The position numbers were made by a program, and so were the translations under genes. The notes beneath the pieces are model-generated. The model saw only the letters and a list, made by a program, of their open reading frames with translations, searched no databases and was not told the origin of the DNA. A stretch of DNA of 64,000 nt from Bifidobacterium sp. 7101 (GTDB lineage: Bacteria; Actinomycetota; Actinomycetes; Actinomycetales; Bifidobacteriaceae). Shown piece by piece: positions 52,767 through 61,137 of this stretch. Numbering within the stretch: position 1 is the stretch's first letter; the number at the start of each line of letters is the position of its first letter. Location: assembly GCF_000499285.1 (NCBI RefSeq), contig NZ_AWUN01000001.1, positions 62,001-126,000 on the forward strand. The letters run 5' to 3'.

Positions 52767-52847
52767 CTGATCCTCCTTGCATGCAGGTGATGCTGGACTC
52801 AGCCTACACCCGGGCGTTTGCATATGAATTGAGTCGCTACCGGGCGC

Positions 52848-53855
52848 CTACTGGTGGTCGACCATTCCCCAGCCCGTATGGATGACATCCTGATAGACCT
52901 CGTCAGGATCCAGCCGACCCAGTTCCTCGCTCATGCAGTCCACGGCAGAGCGCAGGGGCATGGAGATGGTCTGTGGGGCTTGACCGGGCTGGTTGATCCG
53001 GGCCTGGTCGTCATGGTGGCGCTCCATGCTCATCACTCCGTCAGGGCGTTCGAAGTAGACACCGGTGACAGCCTGGGCTTGCGGGTCACGCTCCACAGTG
53101 ACCGGCACCTTCAATTTCAGGGCCAGCCAGGAGGCCAGCAGCTCCAATGGCAGGTAGTGGGCCTGGCCGGTCACCCTGACTGAACGGATGGGCAGGTGGG
53201 GCGGCTGCTGCACCATGGATGTCAGCAGCGCTCGCCAGATGGTGATCCTGGTCCAGGACAGGTCCACGTCCTGATTGCGCGAATGGGCCAGCAGCCCGGC
53301 GAAGGTGGCCTGACGATCGTCGGCTTCCATGGCATCGGTGATTCTGCTGGCGGCCATGGTCCCGATGGGATCCTGCGAGGGGTCCGTGGGCGGATTGGTG
53401 GGCCACCAGACCACCAGAGGGGCATCCGGCACCAGGAGGGGGATGACCAGAGCATCGGAATGGTCAAGCAGAGCCGCCACTGGTCGCAGGACCACTACCT
53501 CGCCGGCGCCGGCATCTGATCCGAAACGGATTTCGGCATCCAGCGTGTGGTCACCGTCATGGTCGGTGTTCTTGTAGGAGACGCAGTCTTCAGAGGACTG
53601 TGCCGCAGTGGTCGGCTGGTCCGCTTCTTGTTCGGTCTGACGGTCTTCGGCATTGGTCACTATGGCGATCACCCGGCAGGGGTGTTCGCGACTTGCGGCG
53701 TTTACGGTCTCCAAGGCCGTCTCCAGATGGGCTTGCTCGGTGACGATGACCAAGGTCAGTACCCTTCCCTGGGCGGCCTCTCCGCGTTCGACGTGGAGCT
53801 CGTCGATCTCCCGAGCGATGGCGGAGGTAGTGGTGTTGTTCAGTCTGACGATCAT
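52848..53855 (-). CDS. opcA: Glucose-6-phosphate dehydrogenase assembly protein OpcA
   Basis: This 335-residue protein belongs to the OpcA family, which in cyanobacteria and actinobacteria activates or helps assemble Zwf. Characteristic pieces are MIVRLNNTTTSAIAREIDEL, PLLVPDAPLVVWWPTNPP and LDLSWTRITIWRALL (here VDLSWTRITIWRALL). Its start overlaps the zwf stop by ATGA. It contains a short acidic, Gln-rich insert near residues 70-100. Confidence 0.95.
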   Translation of the reverse strand: MIVRLNNTTTSAIAREIDELHVERGEAAQGRVLTLVIVTEQAHLETALETVNAASREHPCRVIAIVTNAEDRQTEQEADQPTTAAQSSEDCVSYKNTDHDGDHTLDAEIRFGSDAGAGEVVVLRPVAALLDHSDALVIPLLVPDAPLVVWWPTNPPTDPSQDPIGTMAASRITDAMEADDRQATFAGLLAHSRNQDVDLSWTRITIWRALLTSMVQQPPHLPIRSVRVTGQAHYLPLELLASWLALKLKVPVTVERDPQAQAVTGVYFERPDGVMSMERHHDDQARINQPGQAPQTISMPLRSAVDCMSEELGRLDPDEVYQDVIHTGWGMVDHQ

Positions 53856-55444
53856 GGCATCCTCCAGTGGTATCCGTCGCGGGCCAGCATCAGATCAGCC
53901 TCCCGCGGACCCCAGGTGCCGGCACGGTAGGGCTGGGGCTGGCCCTGTCCGGCCCAGAACTCCTCGATCGGGTCCAGGATCTTCCAGGAGAGATTGACCT
54001 CCTCGGTGGTGGGGAAGAGGGGCGGGTCTCCCAGGAGTACGTCCAGGATTAGCCGCTCATAGGCCTCCGGTGAGGCCTCGGTGAAGGAACGCCCGTAGGA
54101 GAAGTCCATATTGACGTCACGCACCTCCATGGCAGATCCAGGGGTCTTGGCCCCGAAGCGCAGGGTCACACCCTCGTCGGGCTGTACGCGAATGACCACC
54201 GCGTTGGCGCCCAACTCGCGGGTGGCCGTGGCCTCGAAGGGCAGGTGGGGGGCACGCTTGAAGACGATGGCGATCTCGCTGACCCGCTTGCCCAGGCGCT
54301 TGCCTGTGCGCAGGTAGAAGGGGACGCCGGCCCAGCGGCGGGTGTCCACATCCAGTCTGATAGCCGCATAGGTCTCGGTGGTGGAGGAGGGGTCAATCCC
54401 GTCCTCATCCAGGTAGCCGACCACATGCTGGGATCCCTGCCAGCCAGCCGTGTACTGGCCTCGGGCGGTGTGGGCCGCCAGATCCTTGGGAAGACGGACA
54501 GCGGAAAGGATCTTGGTCTTCTCGGCCGTCAGATCCGACGCTGAGAAGGAGACCGGCTCCTCCATGGCCGTCAGGGCCATCAGCTGCAGGAGGTGGTTCT
54601 GGATGACATCCCGGGCTGCTCCGATTCCGTCGTAGTAGCCGGCCCTGCCGCCGATGCCCATGTCCTCGGCCATGGTGATCTGCACGTGGGAGACGTAATT
54701 GGAGTTCCAGACCGGCTCGAACATCATGTTGGCAAAGCGCAGGGCCAGGATGTTCTGCACGGTCTCCTTGCCCAGGTAGTGGTCGATTCGGAAGACCGAA
54801 TCCGGTTCGAAGACCTCGGAGACCACCCGGTCAAGCTCCTTGGCCGAAGCCAGGTCGTGACCGAAGGGCTTCTCGATGATGACGCGGCGCCAGGCCCCTT
54901 CCTTGGAGTGGGAGAGTCCCGACTCGGCCAGCTGGCGGGCCACCTGGGGGAAGGCCTTGGGCGGTACCGACATGTAGAAGGCATGGTTGCCACGGGTGCC
55001 CCGGACCCGGTCCAGCTCCGAGACGGTGGCCGACAGGCGGCGGAAGGCCTCGGCATCGTCGAAGCTGCCCTTGACGAAGCGCATACCCTGGCTCAAATGC
55101 CGCCAGGTGGACTCGTTGAAGGGGGTGCGGCAGTGGGCGCGGACGTTCTCCTCCGCAAAGGCGACGAACTGCTGGTCGCTCCAGTCGCGCCGCCCGAAGC
55201 CGATCAGTCCGAAGCTGGCTGGCAGCAGCCCCCGGTTGGCCAGGTCATAGACGGCCGGCAAGAGCTTTTTCTTGGCCAGATCTCCGGTGACGCCGAAGAT
55301 GACCAATGAGCTGGGTCCTGCGATGCGCGGCATGCGCAGATCGCGCGGGTCCAGCAGGGGGTTGTGCCAAGGCGCCTGTCGGCCGCCGTCCTCGTCGGGG
55401 GGAGTGGGCTGGTCGGCGGAGCGCGCAAGTGGTGAAGTGTCCAT
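53852..55444 (-). CDS. zwf: Glucose-6-phosphate 1-dehydrogenase
   Basis: This 530-residue NADP-dependent dehydrogenase has the dinucleotide motif FGVTGDLAKKKLLPAVY. The active-site block is RIDHYLGKETVQNILALRF, with the catalytic His and Lys. AYERLILDVLLGDPPLFP lies near the C-terminus. GAGGAGC precedes ATG 55444. It begins the zwf-opcA-pgl operon and supplies NADPH and 6-phosphogluconolactone. The upstream region is shared with the divergent HD-domain gene. Confidence 0.97.
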   Translation of the reverse strand: MDTSPLARSADQPTPPDEDGGRQAPWHNPLLDPRDLRMPRIAGPSSLVIFGVTGDLAKKKLLPAVYDLANRGLLPASFGLIGFGRRDWSDQQFVAFAEENVRAHCRTPFNESTWRHLSQGMRFVKGSFDDAEAFRRLSATVSELDRVRGTRGNHAFYMSVPPKAFPQVARQLAESGLSHSKEGAWRRVIIEKPFGHDLASAKELDRVVSEVFEPDSVFRIDHYLGKETVQNILALRFANMMFEPVWNSNYVSHVQITMAEDMGIGGRAGYYDGIGAARDVIQNHLLQLMALTAMEEPVSFSASDLTAEKTKILSAVRLPKDLAAHTARGQYTAGWQGSQHVVGYLDEDGIDPSSTTETYAAIRLDVDTRRWAGVPFYLRTGKRLGKRVSEIAIVFKRAPHLPFEATATRELGANAVVIRVQPDEGVTLRFGAKTPGSAMEVRDVNMDFSYGRSFTEASPEAYERLILDVLLGDPPLFPTTEEVNLSWKILDPIEEFWAGQGQPQPYRAGTWGPREADLMLARDGYHWRMP

Positions 55445-55562
55445 AGTGCTCCTCGTGAAATACCGTGGCTCCCAGTGTACTGTCGGCAGTAGAAGGGCAG
55501 GGCTGATTATCCGCTGAAGTGTGCATAAGCGTCGCAAAGGTCACATTTGTGGCAAGGATCCT

Positions 55563-55576
55563 TAGAATGGTCGGTA
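55563..55576 (+). promoter_or_regulatory. -10 box and leaderless start of the HD-domain gene
   Basis: TAGAAT (55563-55568) is followed by exactly 7 nt and ATG 55576. Confidence 0.5.
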
Positions 55577-56232
55577 TGATTCCCAACGTTCCCATGGCTG
55601 AGGCCCTGCATCGTCAGTATGCGCCCTCCCAAGCCGCCTATGAACTGATACACACCCACTGCCAGATTATTGCCGCGCTCGCGGTACGTATGGCCGACCA
55701 GGTCAACGAACGCCTGTTGCGTGGTGATGACCCTGACGGGATCCTGCCCGAGCGGCCTCTGAACCGTGATCTGGTCCGCACGGGTGCCCTGCTGCATGAC
55801 ATCGGCACCTACCGGATCCTCAAGGATGACGGTTCACAGGGCCGGCCCCTGACCTTCCAGGGCGAGCGATACATCGAGCACGGGCTGGAGGGCTACCGCC
55901 TGCTGCTGGACGCTGGGGTGGACGAATCGGTGGCCCAGTTCGCCCGCAACCATACCGGGGTGGGGCTGACCCGCCGTCAGGTGGAGGAGGAGCACCTGAA
56001 CCTGCCGCCGGACGACTACCTGCCGGTCAACCCTGAGCAGGAGGTGGTCATGTATGCGGACAAGTTCCACAGCAAGCACCAGCCGCCTATCTTCGTCTCC
56101 GAGCCCACCGCCGCCAAGCGCACGGCAAAGTATGGTCCCGACAACCTGGCCCGATGGAAGCAATTGGTGGCCCGGTACGGGGTGCCGGACCTGCAGCCCC
56201 TGGCTAAGTACTACGGCATGACCATCGTCTGA
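55576..56232 (+). CDS. HD domain phosphohydrolase
   Basis: This 218-residue protein has the HD fold. Metal ligands are visible as HTHC near residue 30, LLHDIGTYR (the HD pair), the conserved His in YIEHGLEGYRLL, and ARNHTGVGLT, with a late Asp in VVMYADKFHS. This pattern resembles small YqeK/HDIG-like phosphohydrolases of actinobacteria. A leaderless start at ATG 55576 is supported by TAGAAT 7 nt upstream. Its 3' end overlaps the convergent ATP-grasp gene by 22 bp. Substrate unknown, likely a nucleotide or phosphoester. Confidence 0.85.
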   Translation: MIPNVPMAEALHRQYAPSQAAYELIHTHCQIIAALAVRMADQVNERLLRGDDPDGILPERPLNRDLVRTGALLHDIGTYRILKDDGSQGRPLTFQGERYIEHGLEGYRLLLDAGVDESVAQFARNHTGVGLTRRQVEEEHLNLPPDDYLPVNPEQEVVMYADKFHSKHQPPIFVSEPTAAKRTAKYGPDNLARWKQLVARYGVPDLQPLAKYYGMTIV

Positions 56233-57092
56233 TCCTGCCGGACCGGACCCCAGGAACTGCGGAAGCGGCCGCCGAATTCGCGCAGCATCCACGGGTCTGG
56301 TTGATATGGTTCGACTGGATCGGTCCGGCAGGCTGCAACGGCTTTCAGGAAAGAGGCCATGCCCTGCGGCCCGTAAGCGTAAGGAGCTGCGCACCAGACC
56401 GGGTTTCCCTCCAGAACGAGAGGCTGATCCGATCCACGGAGGAAGGCCAGATCCACGCTGATTGGGGCAGGTGATCGACCCTTGGCTGCCTGGAGGGCAC
56501 AGTCTTCGGCGATCGTTCGATGTCGGGAATCGAAAACGGCGCCGTCGAAGACCGTGGTAATGACTCTGGAGTCCTCGCCCTCATGCAGGCAGTATCCGCT
56601 GGAGGCTGCAATCCGGCCCCTGTCGATGATGACCCGCCATTCCTCATGGATATCGGGCAAGTGTGTCTGGATGCGGATCAGCGATTGCGGAGGTGCTGTC
56701 CGTAGATTGCTCTGCAGGTCTTCAAGGGTTCGTCGGGCTGCAGGCAGGCCCGATACCCGACCGGCGGCTAGCTGTGACCAGGGGCGCTGTCCCAAGCCAG
56801 ATGGCAGTCGGTGCCAGGTCAGGACGGTTTCGGCCGTCACGGTAAGAATCCTGCGTCCGGTCAGGGACTGGTCCAGCCTATCCAGCCACATGGTCGGTGG
56901 GGATGACAGGGCCCAGGAGGGACGGCCATGGGATGCCAGCCAGGCGTTCTGGGCGATCAGCAGTCCTGGAGTAATCCATATGGCTTCCTTGGCGCCGACC
57001 TCCCGAACGGGTCCGAATCCATGGTGATGGTGCAGGATGACCGCCTGCTGCCGACGTGGGTCCGTGTTGTACAAAGCGATCTGTTCGGCCAT
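56211..57092 (-). CDS. ATP-grasp-like domain protein (DUF4343-like)
   Basis: This 293-residue protein resembles the small ATP-grasp (R2K/DUF4343) proteins. The C-terminal half holds HEEWRVIIDRGRIAASSGYC and PISVDLAFLRGSDQPLVLEG, followed by NPVWCAAPYAYG. These give the acidic and Asn residues that usually bind Mg-ATP. The N-terminal half is more variable (AVILHHHHGFGPVREVGAKE). No peptide-modification precursor was seen nearby. Function is unknown; members of the wider clade are proposed amide or peptide ligases. Confidence 0.65.
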   Translation of the reverse strand: MAEQIALYNTDPRRQQAVILHHHHGFGPVREVGAKEAIWITPGLLIAQNAWLASHGRPSWALSSPPTMWLDRLDQSLTGRRILTVTAETVLTWHRLPSGLGQRPWSQLAAGRVSGLPAARRTLEDLQSNLRTAPPQSLIRIQTHLPDIHEEWRVIIDRGRIAASSGYCLHEGEDSRVITTVFDGAVFDSRHRTIAEDCALQAAKGRSPAPISVDLAFLRGSDQPLVLEGNPVWCAAPYAYGPQGMASFLKAVAACRTDPVEPYQPDPWMLREFGGRFRSSWGPVRQDQTMVMP

Positions 57093-57174
57093 GACCCGGG
57101 GTATCCACTCCTCATGGGTGATGACCGAACAGATCAGTGCAGCGTCGTCCGTTCCCGGTCCGGAAGGGTGGGAC

Positions 57175-58170
57175 TCAATCGACGATGAACCGGTCGTCGT
57201 AGGTGCCCTCGTCTACAGTGTCCGAACCGCCCGAGGTCAGGATGATTACGGCGCAGTCATGACGGCGGGAGACCCGTTTCAGTGTGGCCAGCAGGGTGTC
57301 CCAGTCGCTCGGCTCCAGCCCCTCGGTGGGTTCGTCGGCGACGAGCACGTCACACTCGCAACACAGGGCTCGGGCCACGGAGGCCAGGCGGAAGTCCAGG
57401 TGGTTCAGATCTGTCGTCAGTTTGTCCTGCAGACGCTCCGGGAAGCCCACCTCATCCAGCAGTTGACGGGCCAGATTGTCCTTGGGGCCTAGGAAGGTGC
57501 GCCCACTGGCATCCATGGTGTAAACAAGGTTCTGCACGGCGGTCAGGTCGCGCCTCAGAGCATCGGTGCCAAAGATGGCTCCGATCTGGTGGCCGCGATA
57601 ATCGGAGGCCAGCAACTGGCGCAGGTCCGTGCCCCGGAAGAGCACACTGCCCTGGGTAGGGGCGCGCAGACCGGTCATCAGGGCCATCAGAGCGGCTCGT
57701 CCGGAAGGCGAGGTGGTCTCCACCGAGTAGATGCGGCGGCGCTGGAATTCCAGGTCGACATCGTCCAGGATCTGTTCGGGGCGACCCTGGACCTTGCGCG
57801 TGTAATCCACGTGCTTCAGGGAAAGCACCGGGTATCCGCCAGGAACCAGTACTCGCTGGTCATCGGTCTCCAGCAGCGGATCCTCCTCCTGGTCGTCATC
57901 GATATCTTCGGTATCTTCGTGCTCGATAACCACTTTGAAGGCAGCCAGCGAGACACCTTCTTCCGAAGAATCATCCTCCTCGGACTTTTCGCCCGTCTGA
58001 GTGGCTGCCTCTTCCTTGGATTCGGGCAGCGGTTCGGTGTTGGTGTTCTTGTCGGCTTTTTGTTCAGTGTCGACCTTTGTTTGATCGGCTTGCTTCTGAT
58101 TAGCCTGTTTCTGATCGGTCTTTGCCTGGGACTCTTCGTCTGGCTGCTGGTCCGATGTCTTTTCGCTCAT
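57175..58170 (-). CDS. ABC-type ATPase domain protein with degenerate nucleotide site
   Basis: This 331-residue protein begins with about 105 hydrophilic residues very rich in Glu, Asp, Gln and Lys, then a MacB/LolD-like ATPase domain (VLSLKHVDYTRK onward). The P-loop reads ETTSPSGRAALM at 151-162, with Arg for the essential Lys and Ala-Ala for Ser-Thr. The signature is LDFRLASVARAL rather than LSGGQ, and the switch His is absent (LTSGG). Walker B, VLVADEPTEGLEP, is intact. It is probably a weak or inactive ATPase. It is coupled by ATGA overlap to the FtsX-like permease gene, so the two act together. Confidence 0.82.
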   Translation of the reverse strand: MSEKTSDQQPDEESQAKTDQKQANQKQADQTKVDTEQKADKNTNTEPLPESKEEAATQTGEKSEEDDSSEEGVSLAAFKVVIEHEDTEDIDDDQEEDPLLETDDQRVLVPGGYPVLSLKHVDYTRKVQGRPEQILDDVDLEFQRRRIYSVETTSPSGRAALMALMTGLRAPTQGSVLFRGTDLRQLLASDYRGHQIGAIFGTDALRRDLTAVQNLVYTMDASGRTFLGPKDNLARQLLDEVGFPERLQDKLTTDLNHLDFRLASVARALCCECDVLVADEPTEGLEPSDWDTLLATLKRVSRRHDCAVIILTSGGSDTVDEGTYDDRFIVD

Positions 58171-59402
58171 GCCTCGTCCTCCAGGTCATTGGTGTATAGC
58201 TGGGCGGTTCTGAAGGCCGCTACCCTGGCGGCCGCTGCCAGAGCGAGGACCAGGCAGACGGCCAGGCCAATCAGAATCATCTTCCAGATTAGACCAGGAT
58301 TAGGCATGCTGGCCAGACTTCCCAGCCGGAAGAGCGACCGGCCCAGCGGTCGACTGATTGCGGCACCCAGAGCCAGGCCCAGGGCAAGTCCGGGCAGGGT
58401 GAGCAAAAGGGTCTCCAGGGCGAACTGCCAGCCCAGCCGGGCCTTGTGGACCCCGATGGTGATGGCCATGCCGATTTCGTTGCCACGGCCGCGCAGCATG
58501 AGGATCAGGCAACCCAGCAGAATCAGCCCGCCCAGCAGGCAGACCATGATAATGGTGGTTCGCGCCTGGCCGGCGGCCTGGTGGACCGGCTCCATCCGCC
58601 GCTGGTAGTCCTTCAGGCTGGGAGAGTCGATGTCGTACTGCGAGGCCTTGAGTCCGTCCTTGCGCAGCTCCTTGATGAACTTTTGGTAGGTGCTCGGTGA
58701 ATCCAGGACGAAGGCCACGAGCAGTTCGTGGCCAGGATCTCCTGGCTTGCTGGCCGTATCCAGCCCCAGCATGGCAAAGGTGGGATAGGCCGTGTAAACG
58801 GCCCGGTTGGCTGCCTGGTCGGCGGCCTTGCGGTAGTGATAGATGCCAGAGATGGTCAGCTTGACCTGTTGATCCTGCTGGCGGGGATCCTTGATGGTCA
58901 GGGTATCGCCCACCTTGAGCTTGTTGGCCTGTGCCATCTGCTTGGAGATCACCACGGTTTGGGTACCGGAGGTATTCTGCGAGGCGTAGTCCAGTCCTTT
59001 TCCCTGGTCCAGCATGAAGGGGCCGTGAGGCAGGGTGGGTTCAGCTGCCTTGTCGGAGACGCCCACCAGGGAGTATGTGCCTGACTGAGGCAGCCCCTCC
59101 GGGCTGATGTTCGCGGTCTCATGGAAGTAGGCCTTGTACTGCATGCCATCCATCTGCAGGCGCTGGGCGTACTTGGAATACTCGTTCCAGCCCAGGGGGG
59201 AGGCCTTGGTTCCCTTGCGCGGGCTGATGACGGCATCCACCTCTTGGGATTCGTAGTCGGTGGTACGTGCCTTGGTGTCAGCCTGGAGCACGGTGGCCGC
59301 CGTCGTAGCCAGCGCCGTCACAACCAGGCAGGCCAGAGCCATGACCAGGCTCCGCGCCGCATGCCGCCTGATGGTGAACCAGGCGTTCTTGAGAACGAAC
59401 AT
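58167..59402 (-). CDS. FtsX-like (MacB type) ABC permease
   Basis: This 411-residue membrane protein has one N-terminal helix (about 15-40) and an extracytoplasmic domain of about 230 residues (VDAVISPRKGTK to KDYQRRMEPVHQ). Three C-terminal helices form the FtsX domain (IIMVCLLGGLILLGCLILML onward). This is the MacB/LolE plan of type VII ABC systems that act by mechanotransmission. Its partner ATPase gene follows directly with ATGA overlap. The substrate is unknown. Confidence 0.88.
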   Translation of the reverse strand: MFVLKNAWFTIRRHAARSLVMALACLVVTALATTAATVLQADTKARTTDYESQEVDAVISPRKGTKASPLGWNEYSKYAQRLQMDGMQYKAYFHETANISPEGLPQSGTYSLVGVSDKAAEPTLPHGPFMLDQGKGLDYASQNTSGTQTVVISKQMAQANKLKVGDTLTIKDPRQQDQQVKLTISGIYHYRKAADQAANRAVYTAYPTFAMLGLDTASKPGDPGHELLVAFVLDSPSTYQKFIKELRKDGLKASQYDIDSPSLKDYQRRMEPVHQAAGQARTTIIMVCLLGGLILLGCLILMLRGRGNEIGMAITIGVHKARLGWQFALETLLLTLPGLALGLALGAAISRPLGRSLFRLGSLASMPNPGLIWKMILIGLAVCLVLALAAAARVAAFRTAQLYTNDLEDEA

Positions 59403-59503
59403 GACACCCTTCCTGATAGCGTTCCAGGGATGACCGGGCGGCCCGCGATGGCGGGCCTTAAGTCCGGTCGCCGTCCTCCAGTCTAGCCAAGGACGCTCCC
59501 AAG

Positions 59504-60976
59504 CTAGCGGTGCGAACTTGGAGCTTGCTGAATGTCCTGCTCGACCTTTGCCAGGTCGGCGTGGGAGAAGTTGCGCACCTTCAGGGAGACGGCCAGAGCG
59601 GCCAGAATCAGCACCAGGGTGAAGACCAGTCCATAGTGGGTGCCCCTGGTGAAGGCCTGGGCTTTATCTACTCCGGCTGCCTGACCTTCGCCCATGGCCA
59701 GCAGGGAGGTGGTGATGGCCGTGGCCACGGCTCCCACGATCTGCTGCATGGTGTTGATGATGGTGCTTCCGTCGCCGGACTGCGGGCCGCTCAGAGAGTT
59801 GAGCGCGTAGGTCTGGGCCGGTGACATGGCCAGGGGGCAGCCGATCATGAGGATGATGTGGGCTGCCACCACCAGGGCCACAGGGGTGTGCGGGCCTGTG
59901 AACAGGAGGATGACCGTACCCACCAGTGCGACAAGGAATCCGCAACGGACGGGAATTCGGGCCCCGAAGCCGTCATAGAGCCGTCCGGCGAAGGCCGAGA
60001 CCAGGGCGTTGATGGCGCCGCCGGGCAGCATAAGAATGCCGGTCATGGCCACGGGCAGGAGCAGCCCCCGCTGCAGGAACTGGGGCAGCAGATACATGGA
60101 GGAGAGGATGACTGCGAAGTCAAGCATGACCAGGGTGGCACCGTAGCGGAAGGCCGGGATGGAGAAGATGCGCAGGTTGAGCACCGGGTGTTCCAGGCCC
60201 AGCTGACGACGAATATAGAGGACCAGGGCTACTAGGGCCACGACCAGGATTATCAGGGTGACCGGGGAGAGCCATCCGTACCTGCTGGCCAGGCTGACTC
60301 CTGCCACCAGTCCGCCGAAGCCGACAATGGACTCCAGAATCGAGGCCAGGTCGGGCCGCTGGTGGGTGATGGTTCCCACGTTCTTCAGGAAGCAGACGGC
60401 GAAGATCAGGGCCACAACCAGGAAGGGGGTGAAGAACCAGAAGATCCAGTGCCAGGTCAGCTTGCCCAGGATGATTCCGGTCAGGGTCGGGCCGATGGCG
60501 GGGGCGAACATGATGACCAAGGCGCACATGCCCATGACCGTGCCCAGTCGCGCCGGCGGGAAGATCAGCATAGCCACGGTGAACATGAGCGGCAGGATGA
60601 GGCCGGTGCCGATGCCCTGGATCAGCCGTCCTGTCAGAAGGACAGGGAAGGTGGGGGCCATGGCTGAGACCACCGAGCCCGCCAGGAAGGCGACCAGGCC
60701 GAAGATCACGGTCTGCCTGGTGGTGAACCACTTGGAGATCAGACTGGAGAAGGGCAGGACGATGCCGATGACCAGCATGTACCCCGTGACCAGCCACTGC
60801 ACGGTGGCAGCGGGAATCTGGAAGCTCTCCATCAGGTTGGGCAGGGCGATATTGAGCGAGGTTTCGCTCAGCATGCCCACGAAGGCCCCGATCATCAGCG
60901 CGGCGATGGCCGGCCAGGGATGGGGGACGGCCGGGCGTGACCGGTGAACGGAGGCAGAGGTGGACGTGTTTTGCAC
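59504..60976 (-). CDS. MFS multidrug exporter (DHA2, 14-helix, EmrB/QacA type)
   Basis: This 490-residue protein has about 14 membrane helices. The motif GMLSETSLNIALPNLMESF in helix 1 and loop motifs LISKWFTTRQTVIFGL and RLIQGIGTGLILPLMFT place it in the DHA2 drug/H+ antiporter family. Start GTG 60976 was chosen because GAAGGAGAT lies 7 nt upstream; longer frames exist but give unnatural N-termini. It stands alone, with no adjacent TetR or MarR regulator in the window. Confidence 0.9.
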   Translation of the reverse strand: MQNTSTSASVHRSRPAVPHPWPAIAALMIGAFVGMLSETSLNIALPNLMESFQIPAATVQWLVTGYMLVIGIVLPFSSLISKWFTTRQTVIFGLVAFLAGSVVSAMAPTFPVLLTGRLIQGIGTGLILPLMFTVAMLIFPPARLGTVMGMCALVIMFAPAIGPTLTGIILGKLTWHWIFWFFTPFLVVALIFAVCFLKNVGTITHQRPDLASILESIVGFGGLVAGVSLASRYGWLSPVTLIILVVALVALVLYIRRQLGLEHPVLNLRIFSIPAFRYGATLVMLDFAVILSSMYLLPQFLQRGLLLPVAMTGILMLPGGAINALVSAFAGRLYDGFGARIPVRCGFLVALVGTVILLFTGPHTPVALVVAAHIILMIGCPLAMSPAQTYALNSLSGPQSGDGSTIINTMQQIVGAVATAITTSLLAMGEGQAAGVDKAQAFTRGTHYGLVFTLVLILAALAVSLKVRNFSHADLAKVEQDIQQAPSSHR

Positions 60977-61094
60977 GATAATGATCTCCTTCTTCAGACA
61001 AACAGCACGCCATCTTAGGGAGGCGGTCATTTTTTCGTAAGTTGGCATGTCTACTCGCTTCGCCGAAGGCGTGCCGCATCGGGCCGGAAAAGGT

Positions 61095-61137
61095 TATGCT
61101 CGGGAATGGTCGTCAGAGACCATAAGGAGGGTGCGTG
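61095..61137 (+). promoter_or_regulatory. Promoter and RBS of the SNF2 helicase gene
   Basis: TATGCT (61095-61100) is a good -10. AAGGAGG at 61124-61130 is 6 nt before GTG 61137 and fixes the start. Confidence 0.55.
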
